Source: Planctomycetota bacterium (GTDB lineage Bacteria > Planctomycetota > Planctomycetia > Pirellulales > Pirellulaceae). From it: a stretch of DNA of 64,000 nt. Shown here one piece after another: positions 1 to 8,334 of this stretch. The notes beneath the pieces are model-generated. The model did no database searches. It worked only from the letters and a program-made list of their open reading frames with translations, and was not told the DNA's origin. The DNA lies in assembly GCA_024276655.1 (NCBI GenBank), contig JAJRWU010000068.1, positions 38,808 through 102,807 on the forward strand. The letters are read 5' to 3'. Numbering within the stretch: the first letter of the stretch is position 1; every line of letters starts with the position of its first letter. Made by a program: the position numbers and the translations under genes.

Positions 1-2
1 CC

Positions 3-533
3 AACGCCGCTGCGGCCACGCCCAATCGCACCGAGGGAGTGGCCAGCCGGGCTTCGCAAGCGTTGTTCGGCGTTTCCTACCGCTCCGACGCCAGCCAACT
101 CAATCAGGCCGACCAATCTCGTTTCGTGCAACGCGTGTCGAACGCCTTACGCGCGGCGAGTCAACGGCAAGATGCGGAAATTCGCCTGCGTTTGAGTCCG
201 CCTGAACTGGGAGCGTTGAAGTTGCAGGTCAGAGTGGAGCAAGGCGCGCTGGTGGCCACGCTGGAGGCGGAAACGCAAACAGCCCGCGACCTACTCCTGG
301 AACAACTGCCGGTGCTCCGCGAGCGTTTGGCGGCGCAGGAAATTAGGATCGAAACCTTCGATGTGCAAGTCAGCGACCGACAACCCAACGCCGACCAAGG
401 CAGCCACGCCCAGCAGCGCAACTCGCGCGAACCCCGCGCACAACCTGAAAACAACTCGACCGAGAGAGAATCGGAACAAACAACCGCGGCGCCGCCGCGG
501 CGAGGCGATGGCCTGCTCGACGTGGTCGCATAA
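3..533 (+). CDS. fliK: Flagellar hook-length control protein FliK, C-terminal part
   Basis: The 5' end lies outside the window; the frame is open from base 3. FliK is exported by the flagellar type III apparatus and tells FlhB to switch from hook to filament substrates. What is visible is the conserved C-terminal hook domain: a segment of the form LRLSPPELGALKLQV, then a stretch of alternating hydrophobic residues, then LPVLRERLAAQEI. This matches the family's LxPxxLGxVxV...LRxxL pattern. The last 50 residues are polar and rich in Gln, Asn and Arg, as is usual for FliK tails. It is followed 90 bp later by flgD, the standard order. The call is supported by both motif and context. Confidence 0.9.
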   Translation, partial: NAAAATPNRTEGVASRASQALFGVSYRSDASQLNQADQSRFVQRVSNALRAASQRQDAEIRLRLSPPELGALKLQVRVEQGALVATLEAETQTARDLLLEQLPVLRERLAAQEIRIETFDVQVSDRQPNADQGSHAQQRNSREPRAQPENNSTERESEQTTAAPPRRGDGLLDVVA

Positions 534-623
534 GGCGGCGTCGTATAGGGCGGCGCGGCGTAAAGACGCATCGCATTAAGCCGCCGCCGATCCAAAAACA
601 GAAAATCCAAAAGGAATACTGAA

Positions 624-1121
624 ATGTCGCGTATCCCCAACTTTGTGAACGTGAGTGCGGAAGACGTAAAGAATGTCAAACGAGGCGGCAATAATTTTAA
701 CGATGTTGAACTTGATTCGTTTCTTCAGTTGATGGTTACGGAACTTCAGAATCAGGATCCTTTGAATCCGACCGATAACAGTGAGATTATCTCGCAGATC
801 AGTCAGATGCGTCAGATCGCCTCCTCGAATCAATTGATCGAAACACTGCAAGGCGTGCTCACCGGCCAAAGTTTGGGAACGGCGAGTAGTCTGATCGGCA
901 AAAAGATCGAAGCCTTGACCGATACGGGTGAAAATGTGGTGGGCGTTGTGGAGAGCGTTTCGGTGAGCGTCAATGAGAAGGACGACTCGCGCACTTATAA
1001 GTTGCAAATAGGCTCTAACCGAATTGACTTGAAGAATGTGCGTTCGGTGCTGCCAAACGGCGCGTCGTCTTCAGAGGAAGATGCAACAGTCGCGGAGGAA
1101 AACCAGCCAGTGGCGTCTTAA
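624..1121 (+). CDS. flgD: Flagellar hook assembly (capping) protein FlgD
   Basis: FlgD caps the growing hook and guides polymerisation of FlgE. The hallmark segment FLQLMVTELQNQDPLNPTDN lies at about residues 34-53, followed by the QMRQIASSNQLIETL helix. An AAGGA sequence lies about 8 bases before the ATG. At 165 residues it is shorter than the roughly 230 residues of enterobacterial FlgD. After the N-terminal domain there is one small beta-rich segment (VVGVVESVSVSVNEKD) and a Glu/Ser-rich tail, so the full FlgD Ig/tudor part appears reduced. It sits between fliK and flgE. Confidence 0.93.
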   Translation: MSRIPNFVNVSAEDVKNVKRGGNNFNDVELDSFLQLMVTELQNQDPLNPTDNSEIISQISQMRQIASSNQLIETLQGVLTGQSLGTASSLIGKKIEALTDTGENVVGVVESVSVSVNEKDDSRTYKLQIGSNRIDLKNVRSVLPNGASSSEEDATVAEENQPVAS

Positions 1122-1236
1122 GAAAGTAATGAAAACGAGTGGGTCGAAGTGAATGGAATTATTTACAAGCGATGAAAAGCGTTTCCCGCAACGCACGCAT
1201 TTCGCTTGAAACTGATAGCATGGAGGAAATGATAAG

Positions 1237-3759
1237 ATGGGTTTACAGTCTGCTTTAACCACGGCGCTCACGGGCTTGACCGCCGCCGAAGCGCAAATTG
1301 ACGTCGTCGGCAATAACCTGGCCAACTCACAGACCGTTGGCTTCAAGCAATCAACGGCGCTGTTCGCCACGCAGTTCCTGCAAACGCAAAGTCTGGGATC
1401 AGCGCCAACGGGAAACACCGGCGGCACCAACCCCCGGCAAACCGGCTTGGGCACGCAGGTGGCTTCGATCTCGCCCGATTTCACGCAAGGCACGATCGAG
1501 GTGAGTTCCAGTCCTTCAGACCTCGCCATTCAAGGCGATGGTTTTTTCATGGTCGAGGCCGGCCAGGGTGAACGCTTTTTCACGCGCAATGGCGTGTTCA
1601 AAACGAACTCCGCGAACGAGTTGGTGACGACATCCGGTGCGAGGTTGCTCGGTTTCGGCGTGGATGAATCATTTGATATCCAAACAACGCAACTGCAACC
1701 GCTGCAAATACCGCTGGGCGGCGCCTCCGTTGCGCAGGCCACGCAAAATGTCACACTGGAAGGCACGCTGACGCCCACCGGCGAGATCGCCAATACGGCG
1801 GAAGTGGTCGAGAGTGCGACCCTCGGCGATTCCGCAACCCTGCAACCCAGCACCACCGGCGTGGCGGTTTCCGTCGGGCCGGTTCCCGCCGCGGCGGCGT
1901 CCGGCACGACGGCGGTCACCAACAACACCGGAACGGGCGCTCTTGTTCCGGGCACAACCTACGAATACCGGTTTTCATTTACCGACGACTCCGGCTCGGA
2001 ATCGGATCCTAGCTCCTCGACCGACTTGGTTTCAGTGACCATCGGCGCCGGCGACGATTCGGCCAGCCTCTCCAGTTTGCCGCTCCCTCCAGGCGGCCCG
2101 GCGTTTGAATACACCTTGGTGAACGTCTACCGGCGGGAAGTCGGGGCGGTCGCCGGCAGCGATCAAGACACCTTCAAACAAGTGGGGGCGAACATCGCGT
2201 ACAACGCCGCTAGTTTCGTCGACGATGGAACCACGGTGCTGGCCACGGCGCCTTCCATAGACGAAGCCACGATCGACGGCAACTACACCTACATGATCAC
2301 CTACGCCTTGGCCGGTACGGAGGAAAGTCGGCCGATCACCCTGCCGGGAACGCCGATCGCGGTACAGAACGGACGCGTTCAAATTCGGAACGTGCCGACG
2401 CCGCCTGTTCCCGGCGCCACCGATTCTTTTCCAGCCTATAACAAAGTGCGTGTTTATCGAAATCTTCGCAACGACGCCAGCTCCTTTTATCTGGTGAAGG
2501 AGTTGAATCCTGGAGAGTCGTTCACCGACAACGTGGCCGATACCACCATCGCTCCGGCTGCCGGCGCGGCGCTTGGCCCCGGCCAGGCCATTCTCGATTT
2601 CGACGGCCCCCGCGTCGACTTCAACACCGTGCTCACCGACGTGATTCGCTTTAACGGCAACAGTTCGAATGTGGGCTATGAGAGCGTTTTCGATTTGGGT
2701 GAACTGACCTTCGCGGCCAAAAAAGGGGGCGCCCAACTCGCCGACAAAACATTCCAGGTGGCGGCCACGACCACGATCGGCGATTTGCTCGTCTTCATGG
2801 AAGACGCGATGGGCATCCAACGCGAGCAAGACGATCCGCAAAACCCGATTCCCAAATCGTTGAATGTCATTCCCGGTGAAACAACCGATCTGTCGCCCGG
2901 TGTCACGATCAACAACGGAAAAATACGCTTCGTATCGAACAACGGAACCGCCAACGCGTTGGAAATTGGTTTGTCGTCGTTTTCGATCCGCAAGTCAGAC
3001 GGCACGAACACCAGCCCGAACATGGAATTCGGTTCGATTCAAACCGCCGTGGGCGAAAGCACCGGCGGCGATTTCCTGGCCTTCGATTCCTTGGGCGTGC
3101 CGATCAATGTTCGCCTGACGGCCATTTTGGAGAGCCGGTCGTCGAACGCCACCACGTATCGCTGGTTCGCCGATTCCGCCAACAACGATCCGCTTTCGGG
3201 CAGTGAAATAGCGGTGGGCACCGGCTTGGTTTCGTTCGATGGCGAAGGCAACTTTATTTCCACCACGAACTCTCGGGTGTCGATCGACCGCCGCAATATC
3301 CCCTCGGCCTCGCCACTCGAATTCAATCTTGATTTCACGGGCGTTTCCGGATTGGCCGAGGATAACTCCAGTTTGGCGGCCACTCGGCAAGACGGCTTTG
3401 CCGCCGGTAAGTTGACCAGCTTTAGTATTGGCGAAGACGGCATCATCAGCGGCGCGTTCACCAACGGCGTGAGCCGCAGTTTGGGGCAAGTCCGACTGGC
3501 TCGTTTCGCCAACCCCTCGGGTTTGGAGCAGCGTGGCCAGAATCTGTACTCGCTGGGCGTGAACTCCGGCCTGCCGGTGGAGGGCAATCCTGGCGGCAAC
3601 GGCATCGGGCAGGTGATTGCCGGCGCCGTGGAGCTATCGAACACCGACATCGGTCAAAACCTGATCGACTTGGTCTTGGCGTCGACCCAATACCGAGGGA
3701 ACACGCGCGTGATCACGACCGCGCAACAAATGCTTGATGAACTACTCAACCTACGATAA
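1237..3759 (+). CDS. flgE: Flagellar hook protein FlgE with enlarged central region
   Basis: FlgE is the structural subunit of the hook. The N-terminus (LTGLTAAEAQIDVVGNNLAN, residues 12-31, then VGFKQS) and the C-terminus (LIDLVLASTQYRGNTRVITT) are the D0/D1 coiled-coil segments shared by rod and hook proteins. GGAGG lies 11 bases before the ATG. The protein is 840 residues, about twice the length of enterobacterial FlgE. The extra length is central: two segments at about residues 240-275 and 349-370 read as related beta-sandwich repeats (TTYEYRFSFTDDSGSES and NYTYMITYALAGTEES), each followed by a VNVYR or VRVYR strand. Large surface-exposed inserts are common in hook proteins; the repeat structure is my reading. 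Confidence 0.93.
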   Translation: MGLQSALTTALTGLTAAEAQIDVVGNNLANSQTVGFKQSTALFATQFLQTQSLGSAPTGNTGGTNPRQTGLGTQVASISPDFTQGTIEVSSSPSDLAIQGDGFFMVEAGQGERFFTRNGVFKTNSANELVTTSGARLLGFGVDESFDIQTTQLQPLQIPLGGASVAQATQNVTLEGTLTPTGEIANTAEVVESATLGDSATLQPSTTGVAVSVGPVPAAAASGTTAVTNNTGTGALVPGTTYEYRFSFTDDSGSESDPSSSTDLVSVTIGAGDDSASLSSLPLPPGGPAFEYTLVNVYRREVGAVAGSDQDTFKQVGANIAYNAASFVDDGTTVLATAPSIDEATIDGNYTYMITYALAGTEESRPITLPGTPIAVQNGRVQIRNVPTPPVPGATDSFPAYNKVRVYRNLRNDASSFYLVKELNPGESFTDNVADTTIAPAAGAALGPGQAILDFDGPRVDFNTVLTDVIRFNGNSSNVGYESVFDLGELTFAAKKGGAQLADKTFQVAATTTIGDLLVFMEDAMGIQREQDDPQNPIPKSLNVIPGETTDLSPGVTINNGKIRFVSNNGTANALEIGLSSFSIRKSDGTNTSPNMEFGSIQTAVGESTGGDFLAFDSLGVPINVRLTAILESRSSNATTYRWFADSANNDPLSGSEIAVGTGLVSFDGEGNFISTTNSRVSIDRRNIPSASPLEFNLDFTGVSGLAEDNSSLAATRQDGFAAGKLTSFSIGEDGIISGAFTNGVSRSLGQVRLARFANPSGLEQRGQNLYSLGVNSGLPVEGNPGGNGIGQVIAGAVELSNTDIGQNLIDLVLASTQYRGNTRVITTAQQMLDELLNLR

Positions 3760-3834
3760 TTTCCATAGCGGCTGACAGGCTTTGAACCATGTTTGCAAAG
3801 AAATCGATACGAGTTTACACGGAGGATGATCGCC

Positions 3835-4065
3835 ATGATTAAGGTGCGTCATCTGACCGGCGAAGCGTTCATTTTGAATGCGGAGTTGATTCGATTCGTG
3901 GAAGCCCGACCCGATACCTTTGTCACGCTCACCACGGGCGAGCGTTTGGTAGTGCGGGAAACCATGGAGGAAGTGGTTCGCCTGGCTTTGCAGTACCAGC
4001 AGGCGAAGCATTTTATTCCTCCGCCGAGAGCCAGCCGACCCCAACCAGAAAGCACAGGTGAGTAA
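3835..4065 (+). CDS. flbD: FlbD/SwrD family flagellar protein
   Basis: This small protein of 76 residues starts IKVRHLTGEAFILNAELIRF and contains the TFVTLTTGERLVVRETMEEV core typical of FlbD/SwrD proteins. They are encoded between flgE and motA in many bacteria; Bacillus SwrD raises motor torque. Three ATG or TTG codons are possible upstream. I chose the ATG at 3835 because GGAGG at 3821-3825 is 9 bases away from it, whereas the ATG at 3826 touches that site. The stop codon directly abuts the motA ATG, so translation is probably coupled. Confidence 0.88.
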   Translation: MIKVRHLTGEAFILNAELIRFVEARPDTFVTLTTGERLVVRETMEEVVRLALQYQQAKHFIPPPRASRPQPESTGE

Positions 4066-4839
4066 ATGGATATCGCGACCGTGGTGGGGGTTGTCTCGGC
4101 GTTCGGCCTGATTCTCGCGGCGATTATCGTTGGCGGCGGCTCGTTGGGGTCGTTCATCGACGTTCCCTCGGGATTGGTCGTGATTGGCGGCGCGATCGCC
4201 GCGGCGCTCATTTCCTTCCCGTTGAAGTCGTTGCTGGCTTCGCCGATGGTGGCCAAGAAAGTGTTCTTGAACAAAGCGGAGGACTTCTCCGGCTTGGTCG
4301 AGCAGATTGTTAGCTTGGCGGAAACCGCTCGCCGCGACGGATTGCTGGCGTTGGAGGGCCGGATCGAGGAGATCGAAAATAAATTCGTCACGCTGGGCGT
4401 GCAAATGGCCGTCGACGGCACGCGGCCGGAAGTGATCGAAGACATTCTTCGCACCGAAATCGACGCCGTCGCGACGCGCCACCGCGATGGCAAGAGCGTG
4501 TACGATCAACTCGGCCGCTTTGCGCCGGCCTACGGTATGATCGGCACGCTGCTGGGGCTGATCATCATGCTAGGCGATATGTCGGACCCTTCCAAAATCG
4601 GCGCTGGCATGGCGGTGGCGTTGCTCACAACGCTCTACGGCGCGATCGTTTCCAACGTTATTTTTCTGCCGTTTTCGGAGAAGCTCTCTTTCATGAACAA
4701 GCAGGAATTGCTGGCCAAGGAGATTGTGGTTCGCGGAATCATGGCGATTCAATCAGGAGAGAACCCGCGTGTGATCGAGCAGAAACTCAACACGTTCCTG
4801 CCGCCCAACCAACGCGGCGCCGAGAAGGATGCAGCTTAG
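4066..4839 (+). CDS. motA: Flagellar motor stator protein MotA
   Basis: MotA and MotB form the ion-conducting stator of the motor in the inner membrane. The 257-residue protein has an N-terminal pair of membrane segments (about residues 5-25 and 33-52), a cytoplasmic domain, and a C-terminal pair (about 150-170 and 180-200). The segment GRFAPAYGMIGTLLGL carries the conserved proline of the third membrane segment. The length fits the family. It starts on the base after the flbD stop. A dispersed repeat begins at its stop codon and separates it from motB. Confidence 0.94.
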   Translation: MDIATVVGVVSAFGLILAAIIVGGGSLGSFIDVPSGLVVIGGAIAAALISFPLKSLLASPMVAKKVFLNKAEDFSGLVEQIVSLAETARRDGLLALEGRIEEIENKFVTLGVQMAVDGTRPEVIEDILRTEIDAVATRHRDGKSVYDQLGRFAPAYGMIGTLLGLIIMLGDMSDPSKIGAGMAVALLTTLYGAIVSNVIFLPFSEKLSFMNKQELLAKEIVVRGIMAIQSGENPRVIEQKLNTFLPPNQRGAEKDAA

Positions 4840-4985
4840 GCGCGCGGCGGATGAGAATTTACCTAATACAAGCACGAAGCGCAAGCGAGTGAATCAGAAA
4901 ACGGTCATTCCCGCGTAGGCGGGAACCCAAAAAAACTCACCGACTCCCGCTGCGTGCGGGTAAGTTAGTTTCCGCCGCTCGCCTT
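4839..4985. repeat. Dispersed repeat family A, copy 1
   Basis: About 147 bp that recur at 32934-33076 and 45186-45335 in the opposite orientation. The shared outer part contains ACCTAATACAAGCACGAAGC and the inner part the small palindrome TTCCCGCGTAGGCGGGAA next to an A/T run. The ends are related to each other (GGCGCGCGGCGGA against TCCGCCGCTCGCC), giving an overall imperfect palindrome. No coding capacity is seen. This copy splits motA from motB. Confidence 0.85.
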
Positions 4986-5022
4986 AACGCTCGACTCACC
5001 AATTTTTACGTGAGCCCCACAC

Positions 5023-5784
5023 ATGGAAATGGAAGAAGAGGAAATCGGCATCCCGGAATGGGTCGTGACCTTCGGCGACATGATGTCGTTGCTGCTGACC
5101 TTCTTCATCATGCTGGTGTCGATGAGTGAAATCAAGGAAGAAGAACGCTATCAGGCGATGGTGGAATCGCTTCGCCAGCAATTCGGCTACGACAAATCCA
5201 TGATGAGCATGGCGCCGGGCAAAGCCAAGCCGCGTAATTCGGCCGTGGCCAAAATAGCCGCTCAGGGCCGAGCCAACCGCTTCGACACCACGCAAGGCGG
5301 CGACAAAGTCAAGGCGCCTTCGGGCGATTTTCCTCGCGTGCGGGTCGTTAGCCCCGGCAAGAAAACGGGGATCGGCACCGTGATTCACTATCTGGAGGGT
5401 GATCCCGACCTCTCCGATAGCAATAAGCACGATCTTGAAATCGAGGCGGACGAAATGCGCGGCAAGCCGCAGAAGATCGCCGTTCGCGGCCATACGTCGT
5501 TGCGGCCGCGCGCCGGCGGAAAAAAATTCCGCGAGAACTGGGAGTTGGGTTACACACGTGCGCGCAGCGTCATGGAATATTTGGTCAATGAGTTGGGAAT
5601 CAACCCTCGGCGCATTGAAATCACTTCCGCCGGTCCAAACGAACCACTGCATGTAGGATCTGACCCACTTCAACTAAAACTTAACCCGCGCGTCGAGGTT
5701 TATATGCTAGATCAAGTAGTAGAGGGCCTCTCAGGCGGTGATGCGAAACGGCGGGAGCGTTTTTTCGAAAGTACGGCCCCCTGA
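5023..5784 (+). CDS. motB: Flagellar motor stator protein MotB
   Basis: MotB is the peptidoglycan-anchored partner of MotA. Residues 10-35 (PEWVVTFGDMMSLLLTFFIM) form the single membrane helix and contain the ion-binding aspartate (Asp19 here, equivalent to Asp32 in E. coli). The C-terminal OmpA-like domain is seen as AVRGHTSLRP, then ENWELGYTRARSVMEYL, then INPRRIEITSAGPNEP, ending NPRVEVYML. It is 253 residues long. No good ribosome binding site precedes the ATG. It is separated from motA by a dispersed repeat but belongs to the same gene order. Confidence 0.93.
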   Translation: MEMEEEEIGIPEWVVTFGDMMSLLLTFFIMLVSMSEIKEEERYQAMVESLRQQFGYDKSMMSMAPGKAKPRNSAVAKIAAQGRANRFDTTQGGDKVKAPSGDFPRVRVVSPGKKTGIGTVIHYLEGDPDLSDSNKHDLEIEADEMRGKPQKIAVRGHTSLRPRAGGKKFRENWELGYTRARSVMEYLVNELGINPRRIEITSAGPNEPLHVGSDPLQLKLNPRVEVYMLDQVVEGLSGGDAKRRERFFESTAP

Positions 5785-5860
5785 GTTCCGCCAACGCTAG
5801 CATCAACTGTTATATTCCTCCTAATCGGCGTAGCCGGCGCATGGGAGGGGAGAATTCTTC

Positions 5861-6418
5861 ATGGCAGAGAATGAGCAACCTGAAGCGGCGCCAAGTCCTG
5901 GCGGCATGAAAACACTAATAGGCATGGTAATGGCCGCGGCGTTCATGGGCGCGGTGATCGTGGTGGAATGCGCGGTGGCGTATCTGTGGTTTCCCAGCGC
6001 CGAGGAGGTGGTCGCGTTGGCCGAAAAAAAACTGGAAGAACGCCGACCAAGCTCCCAAGACCCCGTCGATCTTCTCTCGCCGGAAGGTGAAGCCGTCCCC
6101 ATGACCGAGCAAGATCTGGGGAATTATAGCGTGACCGCCTTCCAACCCACCAGCAACACAACCTTGCGGATCGACTTCCATCTTTTTGGGTCGATTATCG
6201 ACGAAGACGCCGACGAATTCCAGAAACTTTTCACGCGTTCGGAGCACCGATTTCGAGAGCAAGTTATTGTTACGGTGCGCAACTCGGAAATTACCGATCT
6301 TACCGATCCCGGGTTGGGGTTGATTAAAAGGAAGATATTGGAGAAAACTAACCGCCTGTTAGGAAAGGCGCTGCTGCAATCGGTCGTGTTTAGCGAATTT
6401 TCGTTCGTCGAGCAGTAG
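5861..6418 (+). CDS. fliL: Flagellar basal-body-associated protein FliL
   Basis: FliL is a single-pass inner-membrane protein that sits around the stator and affects torque. Here a short cytoplasmic tail is followed by one membrane segment at about residues 20-42 (IGMVMAAAFMGAVIVVECAV), then a periplasmic domain containing LRIDFHLFGSII, FREQVIVTVRNSEITDL and a C-terminal VVFSEFSFVEQ. The last of these matches the family's ...V(Y)FTEFVVQ-type ending. The ribosome binding site is very strong (GGGAGGGGAG, 9 bases from the ATG). The position after motB and before the switch genes fits. Confidence 0.85.
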   Translation: MAENEQPEAAPSPGGMKTLIGMVMAAAFMGAVIVVECAVAYLWFPSAEEVVALAEKKLEERRPSSQDPVDLLSPEGEAVPMTEQDLGNYSVTAFQPTSNTTLRIDFHLFGSIIDEDADEFQKLFTRSEHRFREQVIVTVRNSEITDLTDPGLGLIKRKILEKTNRLLGKALLQSVVFSEFSFVEQ

Positions 6419-6540
6419 ATTTTGGAGCAGTTAATAACTTCGCGCGGCCGGAATGGCGTTTTTGCATATCGAGGATGATTGCAAGGAATCGGCGTCCGGC
6501 TGTCGGAAGCACGCAACCTGCCGCAAAGGAATGGATTCCC

Positions 6541-7248
6541 ATGGCAGACGACTCAGAACAAATTGGCCAAGACGAAATCGAAGAGCTTTTGCGCCAGGCG
6601 CAACAGGCCGCCGGTTCGTCGAAGCCGCCCGCCTCTGAAGCCGAGCCCGCCGCTGAAGCGGCGCCTGCCGAAGAGCCGGACGACAGCGGCGCTCTCGGTC
6701 AAGATGAGATCGAGGCCTTGCTCAATCAAGGCGCGGGCGGCCCTCCCAAGCCGGCGGCTGCTAGCCCGGCAGTATCTTCTCCGCCAGCGCCGCCTCCACC
6801 AGCATCTCCACCGCCGCCCCAACCAGCGCCCGCCATGGCGGGCGCCTCCGGCGAGACGCAATCGCAGGGCGATATCGAATTTCTTTTGCAGCAGGCCGAA
6901 ATGGCGTTGGCCTCCGTCGACCAACCGACCGGCGAGGCGCCTCCCGGGCTGGGAGCGTTCGAACTGAAAGAGTTCGCGGGCGAACCGGCGTCGGCCGACA
7001 AAGCCACCCTCTACCTGCTCAGCGATGTTGATCTCAAGATTCGCATCGAATTGGGCCGCGCCCAGATGTACCTCAAGGATATCCTTTCGCTGCGGAAGGG
7101 GTCGGTCGTGGCGCTCGACAAACTGGCCGGCGACCCGGTCGACGTTTTTGCCAACGGGCGTTTGATCGCGCGTGGCGAAGTGCTGGTTCTCAACGACAGT
7201 TTTTGCGTGCGTATCGCGGAGTTGGTGTGGGGCGAAGAAGCGGCGTAG
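6541..7248 (+). CDS. fliN: Flagellar motor switch protein FliN with FliM-like N-terminal motifs
   Basis: FliN is a C-ring (switch) protein. The C-terminal SpoA domain is clear (about residues 155-235): LSDVDLKIRIELGRAQMYLK, then GSVVALDKLAGDPVDVFANG, then ARGEVLVLNDSFCVRI. The N-terminal 130 residues are Pro/Ala-rich and hold three copies of a motif resembling the CheY-binding peptide of FliM (LSQAEIDALL in E. coli): IGQDEIEELL (8-17), LGQDEIEALL (52-61) and SQGDIEFLL (108-116). A longer frame opens at 6475, but the protein start at 6541 places the first motif at the terminus as in FliM. No fliM lies next to it. Confidence 0.9.
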   Translation: MADDSEQIGQDEIEELLRQAQQAAGSSKPPASEAEPAAEAAPAEEPDDSGALGQDEIEALLNQGAGGPPKPAAASPAVSSPPAPPPPASPPPPQPAPAMAGASGETQSQGDIEFLLQQAEMALASVDQPTGEAPPGLGAFELKEFAGEPASADKATLYLLSDVDLKIRIELGRAQMYLKDILSLRKGSVVALDKLAGDPVDVFANGRLIARGEVLVLNDSFCVRIAELVWGEEAA

Positions 7249-7270
7249 CCCCGCTTTCAGGGAAGAGTAG

Positions 7271-7390
7271 GCATCGAGCGGAAAATTAGTGTCGTAGCCA
7301 TGCTCGCCAGAGCGTGGGATGGTTCACCGCTCACCCACCGTCTGGCGACGATGGATACACAAATGCGACAGTTATTTATCGAGCGGTGCT
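7271..7390. repeat. Dispersed repeat family B, copy 1
   Basis: About 120 bp bounded by the direct repeat ATCGAGCGG. The centre is a long hairpin: arms GTAGCCATGCTCGCCAGA (7294-7311) and TCTGGCGACGATGGATAC (7341-7358), with a further GTGGG/CCCAC stem inside. Five other copies lie at 23068, 28198, 29151, 30837 and 49454. Nothing coding is seen. It separates fliN from fliO within the flagellar operon. Confidence 0.9.
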
Positions 7391-7512
7391 AAGGAGAGCA
7401 ACTTCTCGTGACCCAACCACAATTTTGGAGTCAATCCAGGCCGGACTTACGCTTTATCGTTATCGCCGCTGAAACGCGAAAAATTTAGCAAAATTTTGAG
7501 GAATGTGAACGG

Positions 7513-8307
7513 ATGCCTTCTTTGACGAGCACACTACTGTTGGCGGTCGTTATGGCGCCGCCTCATGGAGCGCCGCCACGGTTTGGCCAACGCGAAGCCG
7601 CGGTCGATTTGAGGTCGCCCACGGGGGTGGACGCCGCCGCCGGAGAATTGTTGCAACAGCAAGGGCATGTGAAACAGCGAGGGCAGGCCGAGCAAACCTC
7701 TTCTTATGGGCAACCGCCGTATCGGGAACGTCGGGCCGCCGTTTCAGTGGGAGCGCCGGTTGTCCCCAGCCGTGGCGAGGTAAGGCTACAAGGTAACGCC
7801 GGCAGCGCCGTTGCGGCAAAACGATCGGATCCCTTACCGCCGCGTTCAAAAAACGCCGCAGGGGAGTTGCAAACGCCCACGCCGACCAGAAGCAGCGCCT
7901 TCATGACGGTGGCGGCGAGTCTGAGCGTGGTGCTGGGATTATTTTTTCTTGTCGTTTGGTTCGCCCGACGCAGCGGGCGGGCGCTCCACGCGCAAATGCC
8001 GGCCGAAGTGCTGGAAGTGTTGGGAAAGTCGCCCCTCTCGGCGCGAATGCAAATGCACGTGGTGCGGTTCGGCAACAAGCTGGTGCTGCTGGCGGTGTCG
8101 GCGGAAGGCGCCGTTTCGCTGGCGGAAATTACCGAGCCGCTGGAGGTCGATCGTCTGGCGGGCGTCTGCCAGGCGAATCAGAACAACAGCATTACCGAGT
8201 CCTTTCGACAAGTATTGGGGCGCATGGGAGAGGAACCCGCGCCGAAGGGATTTCTCGGCGCCGAAGCGAGAACGTCTACCGCTCCGGTTGCCAGTGATAT
8301 TGCCTAA
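7513..8307 (+). CDS. fliO: Flagellar biosynthetic protein FliO
   Basis: FliO is a membrane chaperone for assembly of the FliP ring in the flagellar export gate. The protein has a hydrophobic N-terminus, a long poorly conserved periplasmic part, one membrane helix at about residues 133-153 (MTVAASLSVVLGLFFLVVWF) and the diagnostic cytoplasmic domain EVLGKSPLSARMQMHVVRFG, then NKLVLLAVSAEGAVSLAEIT. At 264 residues it is larger than E. coli FliO (about 120) because of the N-terminal extension. It is followed 27 bp later by fliP, the usual order. Confidence 0.88.
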   Translation: MPSLTSTLLLAVVMAPPHGAPPRFGQREAAVDLRSPTGVDAAAGELLQQQGHVKQRGQAEQTSSYGQPPYRERRAAVSVGAPVVPSRGEVRLQGNAGSAVAAKRSDPLPPRSKNAAGELQTPTPTRSSAFMTVAASLSVVLGLFFLVVWFARRSGRALHAQMPAEVLEVLGKSPLSARMQMHVVRFGNKLVLLAVSAEGAVSLAEITEPLEVDRLAGVCQANQNNSITESFRQVLGRMGEEPAPKGFLGAEARTSTAPVASDIA

Positions 8308-8334
8308 AACGCCAAGGGAAATGGCGGCCAACTC

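Noticed and set aside
5001..5014. AATTTTTACGTGAG occurs both before motB and before flhB (11109-11122)
   Set aside because: A 14-base identity between two places in 64 kb is expected by chance several times, and the flanks and distances to the start codons differ.
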